From NCBI GenBank assembly GCA_033961575.1, contig CM066733.1, positions 63,920,921 to 63,984,920 of the forward strand: a stretch of 64,000 bases of DNA, given 5' to 3'. The position numbers and the translations under genes are program-made. Below the pieces are notes generated by a model. The model saw nothing but the letters and a program-made list of their open reading frames with translations, was not told the DNA's origin and searched no databases. Numbering within the stretch: the first letter of the stretch is position 1; every line of letters starts with the position of its first letter. Positions 9,562 to 20,392 of the stretch are shown piece by piece. The DNA comes from Aselliscus stoliczkanus. Its lineage: Eukaryota; Chordata; Mammalia; Chiroptera; Hipposideridae.

Positions 9562-12500
9562 AGGCATTCAGTCCCGGGCTGCCATGGGACTCATGGTGTC
9601 AGGGATTCAGGCATCTTTGATCTACTCTACATGGCTTCTCTAGGCGACCTTGTTGTCCCAATTTGCTGCTGGAGCTCTAGCCATCATAGCCATGTTCCAG
9701 CCAGTGGGAAGGAACAAGGTTGGGCAGAGGGGTGGGGACAAAGGGTACAGTTGTGCTTTGAAAACCACCTCCAGCAAGTTACACACACCATTTTAATCCC
9801 ATTGGCTAGGACTGAGTTACATGGTCATACAACCACAAGAAAGGCCAGGAAATGTAGTGTGACCTGGCAGGCAGGTGGCCCACAAAAAAATCATAGATCT
9901 AAGTACTGTGGAAGGAGAGAATAGGTACTGAGGGACAACCAGTACTCATTGCTGTAGGGAGTTGGTGGAATTTGGGGAAAGGCAATCCTGCAACCTTTGC
10001 TTTGATGACAGGAAGTCTTTTGGTCCAGGCTAAGAATTTTTGGATCCGTGCCTCAAGGGTTTTCATTAAAATGACCTCCTTCTCCCCATACCATTGCCTC
10101 TCTGAGTCATGGTCTAGCAGGCTAGTATAACAGGGTAGAGACTCCCCATTCCCTTGGTGGGGTGGGTATAGGCTTTGGTTGCTTAGCTCTTGGTTGACTT
10201 TGCCCTTGGTCTGAGACATGCCTATGAAGAGCTGCCTATCATGTGTGACTTGTGGAATCAGCTCACTTGACTTATGCTGTCAGAGACTGGCATGACTCTA
10301 CAATGAGCCTCAGTCAGATCTTGGAAGTTTTTGCTGCTCTTCTAGGGAGAAAATCATATCTGATAGCATCACTCAAAGGCTCTTCTTCTAACCATGTAAT
10401 GTAGACCTTCTGGTTACTTGAAACATCTAGTAAATCACATTCACATGGAGTGGGACCTACCTGTATTCATTAGGGTTTCTCCTCTTATTCTGGACCTGAT
10501 CTCTCCTTCTTGGTTCCAGTAAGCCATCACTAAAGTAGTTCCACCTGCAGCAAGAGTTTTGCCAGATGCATACTAATTCATTTCTGTAAATCAAAGCAAA
10601 CTTGGGTGATTGTCTCTCTATTTTTCTCTCTCTGTCTGCATCTTTCTCTCGTTCCTTCTATTTGGAAATGCCATGTCACATGGGGTAGGGGTATTGGGTG
10701 CTCTGTGATCCATTTCCTCAGGCACAGTCCTCAGAGGGGACAGGGTGTAATTCACAATGAAAGACGGCCTCAGTCAGACACAGGGCAGGATTGAAACAGA
10801 CTACTGCAGTCACAGCCTCCAGTGAGGGGCCTTTCGATTTTCAGAGGAGCTGAGCACATTTGTGTCAGGGTATGTCCTGTCTGTGGTCACATTGTGGAAT
10901 AGGTGAGGTTGGCTTTCATATCCTCCTGCTTCACTTCATAAACCTTCTGCTCTCTCCTGGGTTTCCCAAATTCAGGGCTCTGGTTACTTGATACTCTGCC
11001 CATCTTCCTCCCTCTCAAGTCTCTACCAGTTTTCCCTTCTCTTAAACGTTTCTTAACTTCTCCATTACTCACTTCTCTAAAACCCACTTGGGACTTTTAA
11101 GGGACCAGGCTAGTGATAGATGAACATATCCTTACTAAATGTGACTGACTCACCAAATTTGGAACAATAATATGATTTGGGGGTAGCAAGACAAATGTTA
11201 GGAGTTTTAAAAAAAAAATCATTAATATTTACATCAAGAGTTTGGTAATTAAGCCACTCGAGATCAGATTGCTAGTAAGCTGTAGCGGTTGTGTTCAAAA
11301 CAAGATTTTCTACTGATTACCATCCCTGGCCCCGAGGGGGATTTCAGAAAGGTCAACAGAGCGACATTTGGGGGCAGACGGGTCTTTTGGGGAGGACTTG
11401 CTCCTCCCTACAGACTGTCTGTGTTCTCCCAGGCCAGGCCTGCACTCAGGGCGTGGGCTTCCAGGGTAAGCTAAATACATGGGAATTTGGGTTCATAATT
11501 CAACTTGAATCTATCTCAGAGGAAGGTTGACCAGGAATCAGAACCCTGGAGGTGAGCCAAGGGCAAGTTTTCATAGGAGAAATTGGAATGAAGCTGGGGC
11601 AACCTTTCCTTTCCACCTCTTTGTTCTCCTCGACTCAACTTGAAAGTACGTCAAATAATGTGGTTTCAGCTCTGTTTAGCTTCTTTCAACCTGAAAGTCA
11701 AAATTTCTCTCCAAAGGAGGGAAACCTGCATGAACTGAAACTGAAATAAGTTAACTCAAAGCCCTGTGAACTGAAACTGTCGAATTTCACACAGCTCCTG
11801 TTCATTTTTCTTGTCTCCCATCCACCCCCACACCCCAAATTATATTCATTCAGGGAACAAGTCAGATTTAGATGTTTTTCCAATTGCCAGGCTCAGAAAA
11901 CCATCTAAATACCAAACTTATAGTCTGTAGTTATGATGGCTAAAAGTGACAAGGAATTATGTGTGGTTGATGTGCCATCAGGTTTGACATGTTGGGCTCA
12001 TCAAAAGGATTATTCTATTCAGGATAGAAAGCCCTCCATATAGATGGCTAGGCAAATACCCAGGATACCGCGGCCATTAGAAGATCTTTCAGGGATGGCA
12101 AGAAAATCTGTACTTTCCTTCTTGCCCTCTCTCAATAAATAGTCTCTTCCCTCCCATGAAAAGACTAAAACCTCAGATTCACCCAGAGATGGCTACTCAG
12201 AGGGGCTGATACTGATGCAATTAAAGGAAGTGGCTGAGACAAGGAGGACTCATCTGGAAAAGCCAGCGGTGACTATGGAATGTGATTTGGACATTTCCAT
12301 GCAGGGGTTGCCTCCCAAATGTCTCTCACACAGCCCCTATAGGCCCACCATCAGGGTCCCAATGGTGGGCCATGAACTCCAGGAAGTAAGTTGAATGTCA
12401 AAGGCCTGCTGGCAGCATGAAGAAGCCTCTGTCTCCTCTGGGCTAGCTGGATCGAAGAGAATGATTTTACTGCACAGAAAAGTGCGCCAAGTAGAAATTC

Positions 12501-12630
12501 CTTTGTTATTTGGGTGGGTTTCTTCACTACTTTGTGCTTTACTTGAGTCCTCTGTCAACTCAGGAAAGAGCCTGAGTAAGGAAGGAAACCAAATAGAATG
12601 GAAATGAATATTTAATTGTGTCTGTTTCGT
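9562..12630. other. Unique sequence, no gene
   Basis: About 3 kb with no transposon I can name. The open frame at 9469-9924 begins inside the SINE and runs into flanking DNA, so it is artefactual. Other frames are under 110 codons and motif-free. Confidence 0.6.
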
Positions 12631-12639
12631 AAAGATGCT

Positions 12640-12780
12640 TTCATGTACATCATCTCAATTCATTTTTTCAGTACATGTTTACCATGGCAGTTCTGAATCT
12701 CAAAGACAAGCCCAAGATCATCTCTTTAGGAAGTGGTTGAGCTGGGATTCAAACTCCTATCTCTCTGACTCCTTCCATAA
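12640..12780 (-). repeat. MIR SINE fragment
   Basis: Reversed MIR-like end: 'gtacatcatctcaattcatt', then 'ggttgagctgggattcaaac'. Confidence 0.6.
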
Positions 12781-12789
12781 TATCAGCGC

Positions 12790-12910
12790 TTTCTGTCTAA
12801 AGGAAGGGATTTTCGAGATCACCTAGTACAATCTGCCCATTTTATTTAACAGCAAGCTGAGGCCAGGAAGGTTAACAACTCACCTGAAATCATATTGCTA
12901 GTTGGCTAAT
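12790..12910 (-). repeat. MIR-like fragment
   Basis: Contains 'gagatcacctagtacaatct', 'cccattttatttaacagc' and 'ctgaggccaggaaggtta', a degraded reversed MIR-type core. It directly follows the previous fragment. Confidence 0.55.
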
Positions 12911-14715
12911 GAGCAGGGGAATACCGTGTTTCTTGATTCTTAGACCACAATTCTTTCAACTACACCACACAATTGCATGGAGGAGAACCAAAAGGCCCTT
13001 TGTGAAGGTCAATTAAAAATATCAGAGTATGACTACGGGGTGGAGAGATGAGTGATTTATACTTTAGACATTATCAGGAGGATATTATACATGAGCCTTC
13101 TTACCAGAATATTTCTTCCTGTGGCAAAAGTGTACTTAGCATAGTGAACAATAGAATAGTTAGTTGGTGAATAGATTCTCTACAGGTGTGGATTAAATAT
13201 ATCACAGTCCAGGTGATTTTAATGTGTAGCCAGAGACGAGAACCACCATTAAAATGCAGCGAGAGTCCTTGTATTCACCGTTTTACCTTTAAACTCACCT
13301 TAAACAAAATAAAATTGTTTTTAAATGAACATAATTATAATTGAGGATATTAATTAATACATCAGATGCCATCTGCAGAATTTCTGTAGACTGGCTGGAT
13401 TGCAGATGAGTAGCTATTTCTCTTTGGTTGGAACCTATATAATACTTAATGCAGGCGTAATTCAGAGTGCATTATGGTGAGAGAGGGAATTCTACTCTAA
13501 GTGCCCTCCTGACCCTGACAGAATATGATTTAACGTGTGTATATGTATATTATGTCACACACCCACATATATTTATATATAAAACATAGATATCTGCAAA
13601 GTACCTAACTGAAATGATTATAGGGTTTTCTTTATTTCATTTTCAAAGTCACTGATGTTGAGGTAATGGGACATTATTTCTGGGGACAGATTTCTTGCCT
13701 CTTCCATGGCCCCGGTAAAAATCTTGCTCGGAACAATACATCTTCTGTGAAACCCTCTCCACAGTAAGTTGTGGAAATAAATCTTCCCTCTCACCACTCG
13801 AGCTGAAGTCAAACCTAGTCGAGCTCAGAGGCTTTGGAAGGATTGACACCCAAAGGAAGAGGGGAAAGTGTCCTGAAAACGGAATAGGTTGGGGAGGGCC
13901 CGGCCTAGAATTCCCTTCTGGCAACCGCTCTATGGCACCGGGAACGTGTGAGTTAAGGCAAAAAAGAACATAGAGCCTCCCCTTAATAAATCTTCAGCTC
14001 TCCCCTTTCATGCCCCTTTAGTGGGGAATTATAACACCGTGAAAGGGATGTGGGGTTCTCCTTGTCTTAACCCTCTTGCTGTGTGGGTGAGAGAAAACCC
14101 ACAGAAGAGCTGGAGCCAGCACCTCACGTGGCTCCCACTCTTTGAGCAGTCACAGGCGGGGTTCCATGCCCGGTGAGCCGCTGTGGTGGGCAGGCAGACT
14201 AGAGGACAGGATCTTACATGGGGGAGGGGAGAGGTGCTCTCTGAGACACCCCACACTATCTGGCTACTTACCTTCATCCTGGTGAAACCCCTTGTTTTCA
14301 ACTGTTAGGGCTAGAAATCGGGTGGAAGAGCCAGCTGGGTGATAAATGTCCTTTGTGAATTAAGATAAGATTGTAAATAACATTTGTTTCACTTAATTAA
14401 TTTTAAAGATGCCTTCTCCATGGGGCCTGCCCTTATCACCCTATTAAATTGTGCCTGATCCCCCCGTATCAGGCTTTCCTTTCCCTTTTTACCATAGCAC
14501 TTGTCACCTTCACACACATAAATTCATTTGCTAATCTACAGGTTTACTCCCCAGCAGGCTGAGAAGCAGGATCTTAAATGGAGGGGCCTCTGACAAACCC
14601 CATCATAGGGAAGGTCCTCATGACCAGGATCTTTGTTTTGTTCAGAGATGTCTCTGAGCATCTAGTACAGAGGGTGTGTAGGTAGGTGTTCAGTCATTAG
14701 TTGTGGACTCAGGAA
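12911..14715. other. Unique sequence, no gene
   Basis: No repeat or gene recognised. It includes a 13-bp palindrome of two E-boxes at 13363-13375 within an AT-rich, homeobox-site-rich stretch (13300-13480). Confidence 0.55.
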
Positions 14716-14719
14716 TGAA

Positions 14720-14860
14720 TTAAAGCCCTCACTATGGGACAAGCATTGTGCTAAGTGCTTTCATGGTGAGTCCACTGAATTCTGAAAACACCCCCTCAAG
14801 ACAAGTTCTATTACTATTCCCTCTTCTTATGTGAAGAAACCAAAAAATCAAGGCTGAACA
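14720..14860 (-). repeat. MIR SINE
   Basis: Reversed MIR: 'acaagcattgtgctaagtgc', then 'ttctattactattccctctt' and 'gtgaagaaacc'. Confidence 0.7.
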
Positions 14861-16479
14861 AATTTACTTGATTGACAGAAGCTGTCTGAGCAGTTTGTTG
14901 GGTTAGTCCCCCAAAGGTCATCGGCAAAGGCACACCACGCAGGCGGTTTTCCCCTCGCTTCCATTCCTGCTCCCTCTGTGGTAAAGGCCTGGGCTTCCAG
15001 AAATTTCTCTTAAGGGGAAGCCTTGTACTTTGCGGTTCTTGAGGCACTTTCTGGCCTTGCTGTGGGTTCCTGCAACCTGACGTTCCAAACAGAGGCATTT
15101 GCTAATTTCCTGAAGAAAGCTCCAGGAAGTCTTGTCGTTGGGTAAAAGCTATTCACAGTAGGTGAGAAAAAGGGAAGTTTTCAGACCACCAAACACTTGG
15201 AGGTTTCGTTTCCAGTGTTGTGTGGAGCTGACAAATAAACCTATCTGAGTTGGCTTTCCTTCCCCTCCCCCGCCTCCCCCTTCCTCTCCTTTTTTTTCCA
15301 GATTCATGTGAATGTTTTGGTTAACTTTATCCCCTCCTGTGTTATTGTTGTCGTACCACATATTAATGTGGGGCTTCTGTAGCTGAGAGGAGTACGGTTG
15401 AGTTACAGTAATAAGCTACAAGCTGAAGGAAAGGGCTGCAGTTTTTGGCTGGTCTGGTCCCAGATATACACCCGCACATCTGGACAAGGGATCATGTGAC
15501 AGCTTGAAAAACCAGAAACATATCCTGGATACCATAAAAAATGGGTTCTGTTAAATTAAAAAGGCTTTAAGTACTGGCTCAGCTGGTTTGGGGGGTCTTT
15601 ATTTCTCTCTTTTTTTCATTGTTTTGGAATGTGTTGTAAGATTTGTGATTGCTGAAAACTTAATTTAGTATTGTGAACCCATCATATTTTGAATTTGTTT
15701 GCAAGTTTTCTGAGGTTCAGCCAGCCCTTCTCCACTTTCGTAACTTTGGGCATGGCTTCTAGATTTTGGGATCAAGACTTGGTATCTTGGTAAAAAAAAA
15801 AAAAAAAAAAAAAAAAGCATTCCGAAAAAACAAACAGACATTCAAAAAAACCTCTCCCACTTGCCACTTGCGAACCCCCACCCCAGAACATCCCAAGAAA
15901 ACTTTCAAAAGCCCTGGCAAAGCCTGTCTCCTTTTATAATCTTTAAGAAAGGTCCTATAGGCTAGTAAGCTTTAAAATATTCTTGGTGAAAAGAAATGTC
16001 ATAGTTCTCTTTGGCTAGAATCCAGAACAAATTGGAAATAAAATGTTTTGAGATGAATGGGTGTTTAACACCAAAGTATGGTGAAGACTCTGTTCCTGAC
16101 ACTCAGGAAAAAAAAAAAATATCTTTTTTCTTTTTCTTACGCAAATAAAACATTCTTGTGTTGCCCACTGGACATATCTTTCTCCCTGATTTACCAAGAT
16201 TGCAGAAACCAGCATTAAACAAGGCACCCATTCCAAAACCAAAAATCTGTTTCCTCAAACTGTCAAAGAGAGAATGACTTTGGAAGTGAGCACGTGACAA
16301 AAAGACAAGATAGGAAAATTGTGCCTCGTTTCCTTTTTAAGAATAAACAACCAATCAGGTAGAGTGTTCTCTTGGCATTTTATTATCTGCTGGTGATAGT
16401 TCATATTTTAATTCGGGAAAAATTAATAGAAACACTATTGGTAAAATACCACTAGCTTTGGGTTTTCTAAAATATGTGA
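14861..16479. other. Unique sequence with a 25-nt A run
   Basis: No gene or identifiable transposon. A pure A run lies at 15792-15816, and a pyrimidine-rich, C-run-rich patch at 15255-15300. I could not identify a SINE or processed pseudogene upstream of the A run. Confidence 0.55.
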
Positions 16480-16496
16480 TATCATCTTATTTTGAT

Positions 16497-16697
16497 TATT
16501 ATTACTTTAAAAAAATTTTTTTTTTTTTCTAATCAGGGAATAGTGTGTTTTTCCAGGACCCATCAGCTCCAAGTCAAGTAGTTGTTTAAATCTAGTTGTG
16601 GAAGGAGCAACTCAGTGGCCCATATGGGGATCAAACTGGCAACCTTGGTGTTATGAACACTGTGCTCTAACCAACTGAGCTAACTGGCCACCCCTGG
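16497..16697 (-). repeat. VES-like bat SINE with TSD
   Basis: On the minus strand it begins with the tRNA-like 'gccagttagctcagttggtt', includes box B-like 'ggttgccagtttgatcccc', and ends in an A-rich tail (T-rich on plus at 16509-16530). A 17-bp duplication flanks it (16480-16496 and 16698-16714) with two differences. The head resembles the VES family of bats, which supports the organism call. Confidence 0.85.
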
Positions 16698-16933
16698 TAT
16701 CACCTTATTTTAATGTATTAATTGATTTGTTTTCTTCCCACCATTAGACGGTCAGCTTCCTGTGAGCAAGGGTTGTCTGTCTTGCTCACTACTGAGTCTT
16801 CAGTGTTTAGAGCAAGGCTCACCAGTGCTACTGCCCTGTGTTGAGCTAGGTGTCTCTGTTTGTCCCTCCAAATGCCCCCCACACCCTCTCCTGCCCCAGA
16901 GCTGGTTTCTATGAACTATGTCAACGGACTCTG

Positions 16934-17314
16934 TGATGGTTAAGTTTATGTGTGAACTTGACTGGGCCAAGGGAGGCCCAGGTAGACGTTCAAACATTAT
17001 TTCTGGGGGTGTCTCTGAGGGTGTTTCTAGAAGACATTAGCTTTTGATTCCATAGACTGAGTAATGTGGGTGGGCATCATCCAATCCATTTGGGGTCCAT
17101 ATGGAACAAAACGGCCAAGGAAGGGTGAATTCTCTCTCTCTGTTCTTGAGCTGGTATGTCCATCTCTTCCTGCCCTAGGACATCAGGCCTGGTTCTTGGG
17201 CACCTGGTTCTCAGGCCTTATATGCATCACCAGCTTTCCTGGTTCTCTAGCTTGCAGATGGCAGGTTGTGGTACTTCTTAGTCTCCATAACCATATGAGC
17301 CAATTCCTATAACA

Positions 17315-17367
<53 letters not shown>

Positions 17368-17400
17368 TGGTTTTGTTTCTCTAAAAAACCCTCACTGACA
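16934..17400 (+). repeat. LTR relic (ERVL/MaLR-type) with AC microsatellite
   Basis: Begins 'tgatggttaagtttatgtgt', followed by 'gaacttgactgggccaaggg', 'gtgggtgggcatcatccaat' and 'gcttgcagatggcaggttgt', and ends 'aaccctcactgaca'. This is the widespread mammalian LTR that starts tgtgatggtta and ends near ccctgactaata. An AC repeat has grown in its 3' part. No internal viral region follows, so it is a solitary LTR. Confidence 0.75.
17317..17365. repeat. (AC)n microsatellite
   Basis: Uninterrupted AC dinucleotide tract of about 49 bp, lying inside the LTR relic. Confidence 0.97.
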
Positions 17401-17658
17401 AAGGCTTCCTGGCTCTCTGGCTTCCCTTTGGATACAGCCAATAGAGAGACTCCAGGATACATCAATATACAGGCTGGCTGAGTCCCTGGACTATAACCAC
17501 AGCCCCTGTCAGGCGTGGGGATGGTCATGACCCCCCCCTCCTTCTAGTCCCAGGGTACTATCCTTTATAATAGTCTCTTCATTAAACTCATAAAATGACT
17601 CCATTTGAGGTTCTCTGTTTCCTCCATTATCTATATCCTGCTCGGGTCCTGACTGATG
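17401..17658. other. Short unique stretch
   Basis: Sequence between the LTR and the L1 target duplication, with no gene recognised. Confidence 0.5.
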
Positions 17659-17689
17659 AAATTAAGATTCTTTTAAAAAGATTTTTATT

Positions 17690-18300
17690 AAAATATAGCT
17701 AACATACAGCATAATATTAGTTTCAGGTGTGCACCATAGTTATTCAGCACTTATATACCTAAAGAAATGATCACCATGATAAGTCCAGCAACAATCTGAC
17801 ACCGTACCACGCTATCACAATATTATTGACTATATTTCCCATGCTATACATTACATCCCCATGACTTATTTGTTTTATATCTGGAAATTTGGACCTCTTA
17901 TTCCCCTTCACCATTTCCCCCTTTTTAATTTTTCAATTGCAGTTGATGTTTAATATTATTTTATATTACTTTCAGGTATACAACATAGTGATTAGAAATT
18001 TATATAATTTAAGAAGTGATGCCCCTGACCAGTTTAGTACTCATCATACATAGATATTACCATATTATTGACCATATTCCCTATGCTTTACTTTACATCC
18101 CCATAACTATTTTGTAACTACCAATTTGTAGTTCTGACTCCCTTCATCTTTTACAAATTCTCTCCCATCTATCACTGCAACAAATCTAGTACCCATCTGA
18201 CACCATATACAGTTATTACAGTATTATTGATTATATTCCCCATGATTACTGTGTAACAGCCAATTTGTACTTTTTAATCCCTTTCCCTTTTTCACTCATC
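17690..18300 (-). repeat. Three diverged copies of one block in the L1 3' UTR
   Basis: Three successive segments (about 17694-17925, 17940-18150 and 18170-18300) share landmarks in the same order: an 'attagtttcaggtgt'-like start, 'tattattgactatatttccc' and its variants, 'tacattacatccccatgac', then a 'ccaatttgta'-like end with a pyrimidine-rich stretch. The third copy is shorter. The L1 at 3895-4815 has this block once. Confidence 0.65.
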
Positions 18301-18398
18301 CCCAACCTCCCTCCCATCTGGCAACCATCAAACTGTTCTCTGTATCTATGAGTGGTTTTCTGTTTTGTTTGTTTATTTTGTTCTTTAGATTCCACATA

Positions 18399-18925
18399 TG
18401 AGGTGTGATCAAAAGATATGGTGAAAATTTAATTTAAAACATTTATTACAGTAAAAGATACATTGCCGTTAATCCCCCTCACTTCAAACACACTTATTCC
18501 ACCATTCTTGCTACTTTCTGAAGCAGTTCTGAAAGCAGTTCATGAGTGTTTTTACTTCATCCTCTGTCATGACAATGCTCCATGTCACACATCACTTTTG
18601 TTGTGGCAACTTCTGTCAAATGAAAATATTACAGTGTGTCCTCATCCACCTTATTCACCAGATCTGGCACCATGCAACTTCTGGCTCATCCCCAAAGTCA
18701 ATGATCATGAAAGGAAAATGTTTTGAATTGAATCAGGACTTCGAGGGAACCATGTCAACTCAACTAAAGACACTCATTGAAGAGGACTTCCAGAACTGCT
18801 TCAGAAAGTGGCAAGAACTGGAAAAGTGTGATGGTGGATTTTGAGGGGTATTAATGGCAATGTGTCTTTTATTGTAATAATTTTTTGAAATTTAAACATT
18901 CAACATATTTTTTGATCACACCTCT
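18399..18925 (+). mobile_element. Mariner transposon, internally deleted, 527 bp
   Basis: The ends are inverted repeats: left 'gaggtgtgatcaaaagatat' against the right end read in reverse, 'gaggtgtgatcaaaaaatat', with one difference in 20. TA duplications flank it (18397-18398 and 18926-18927). Removing the element restores continuous L1 sequence of the form 'ccacata' + 'tgagc', as expected for insertion at a TA. Only the C-terminal third of the transposase gene remains. Confidence 0.95.
18463..18844 (+). pseudogene. Mariner transposase C-terminal relic
   Basis: The reading frame from 18463 gives 'CHDNAPCHTSLLLW', then 'HPPYSPDLAPCNFWLIPK', the signature of mariner DD34D transposases. The Asp of HDN (codon 18571-18573) is kept. 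The third catalytic position, 35 residues later, is Asn (codon aac at 18676-18678) where the family has Asp. A frame change after about 18726 moves the rest, down to 'LEKCDGGF', into another frame. The first catalytic Asp and the DNA-binding domain are absent. It is inactive. Confidence 0.92.
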
Positions 18926-18929
18926 TATG

Positions 18930-19219
18930 AGCAAAATCTCATTGCATCTGTCTCTCTCTGTCTGACACTTCACTCAGCAATTCCCTCCAGGTCCATCCAT
19001 GCCACTGCAGATGGCAAGAACCCATTCTCTTCCCTGACTGAGAAATATTTCATTGTATATATATATATGTACAACCTCCTCTTTAACCATTCTTTCACCC
19101 AGGCTGCCTCCACATCTTGGCCATTGTAAACAATGCTGCAATCGACATATGGATGCACATGTGCCCTCTAAGTAGCATTTGGGTTTCTTCAGATAAATAC
19201 CCTGAAGTGGGATTACTGG
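18930..19219 (-). pseudogene. L1 ORF2 C-terminal relic
   Basis: The minus strand encodes remnants matching the end of ORF2p, such as 'AAWVKEWLKRR' preceded by 'IVYNGQDVE', with stops and frame changes. It meets ORF2 N-terminal sequence at about 19220, marking the internal deletion. Confidence 0.75.
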
Positions 19220-19500
19220 GTCCTTTTTTGTCTTTTGTTTTAAAGTCTGTTTTGTCTGGTATAATTATTACTAACCCAGCTTTTTTTTTTTCATTTCCAT
19301 TTTCATGAAATAATCTTTTCCCACCCCTTTACACTCTGTGTGTGTCTTTCAATCTGAAGTGAGTATCTTGTAGGCAGCATATATAAGGGTCTTGTTTTCT
19401 TATCCATTCAGGCATCCTATATCTTTTGAGTGGAACATTTAATCCATTTACATTGATAATAATTGTTGATAGATATGTGCTATGTACCTATTGCCATTTT
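19220..19500 (-). pseudogene. L1 ORF2 N-terminal (endonuclease) fragment
   Basis: On the minus strand this encodes a degraded early part of the AP-endonuclease domain. Residues equivalent to 'RHTQSVKGWEKI' are followed by 'KAGLVIIIPDKTDFKTK'. It sits just after ORF1, as in intact L1, and stops abruptly in the endonuclease where the C-terminal fragment begins. The junction lies around 'gggtcc' (19218-19223). Confidence 0.75.
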
Positions 19501-19529
19501 ATTATTCAGAATTTTGATCTTTTATTTTT

Positions 19530-20392
19530 TTCATCTTAAAGAAGTCCCTCTAACATTCCTTGTAATACTGTTTTTGTGTTGATGAACTCCTTTAGATTTT
19601 TCTTGTCTGGGAAGCTCTTTATCTGTCCTTCAATTTTAAATGATAGCCTGCTGGGTGGAGTAGTCTTGGTTGTATGTTTGCTTTTCATCACTTTGAATAT
19701 TTCATGCTAATCCCCTCTGACCTCAACAGAGTTTCTGTTGAGAAATCAAGTGACAGTCTTATGGGAGCTTCCTTGTTGCTTTTAGGATTCTCTTTTTGTC
19801 TTTAACCTTTGTCATTCTAATTATAATGTGTCTTGGTGTGGGCCTGTTTGGGTTCATCTTGTTTGAGACTGTGCTTCCTGGACTTGTATACCTATTTTCT
19901 GTGCCAGGTTAGGAAAGTTTTCAGTCATTATTTTTAAAAATAGGTTCTCAATCCCTTGGTTTCTCACTTCTCATTCTGGTATGATGCGCTGTTGTTAGGC
20001 TTGATGTTGTCCCAGAGGTCTCTTAAACTCTCCTTATTTTTTTGCATTTTTTTTCTTTTTGTTGTTCTGATAGGGTATTTTCTGCTACCCTGTCTTCCAA
20101 ATCATTGATTCAATCTTCTGCTTTATCTAGTCTGCTAATGATTCCTTCTAGTGAAGTCTTCATTTCAGTTTCTGTATTCTTCACATCTGACTGGTTCTTT
20201 TTTATGGTTTCTATGTCCTTTTTTTATGCCTGCTATCTCTTTGTTGAAGTTCTCACTAAGTTCCGTGAGCATCCTTATAACCAGAATTTTGAACTCTGTA
20301 TCTGGTAGGTTGTTTGGCTCCATTTTGTTTAATCCTTTTTCTGGAGTTTTTCCCTGTTCTTTAATTTGGGATGTATTTCTTTGTTTCCTCAT
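19530..20392 (-). pseudogene. L1 ORF1 relic
   Basis: The 5' part is open from 20392 to 20165 on the minus strand. It starts 'MRKQRNTSQIKEQGKTPEKG' and continues to 'MLTELSENFNKEIAGIKKGH', typical of the L1 ORF1p N-terminus and the start of its coiled coil. Further down, stops and frameshifts break it. Pieces such as 'SLRDLWDNIKPN' (RNA-binding region) and 'APIRLSLDFSTETL' near the C-terminus remain recognisable, ending around 19530. The protein would be the RNA-binding chaperone of the L1 particle but cannot be made from this copy. Confidence 0.88.

Noticed and set aside
9469..9924. 151-codon plus frame
   Set aside because: It begins in the tail half of a SINE, runs through its A tail (giving a lysine run) and continues into flanking DNA.
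11320..11350. CTCF-like site ('ccccgagggggat')
   Set aside because: It matches only part of the CTCF motif and nothing else supports it.
15792..15816. A run as the tail of a processed pseudogene
   Set aside because: No coding or SINE-like sequence was found upstream and no flanking duplication is visible.
16620..16695. Possible tRNA gene on the minus strand
   Set aside because: The tRNA-like head is part of a 200-bp VES-like SINE with its own TSD.
17317..17365. Telomere-like or satellite array
   Set aside because: It is a plain AC dinucleotide microsatellite within an LTR.
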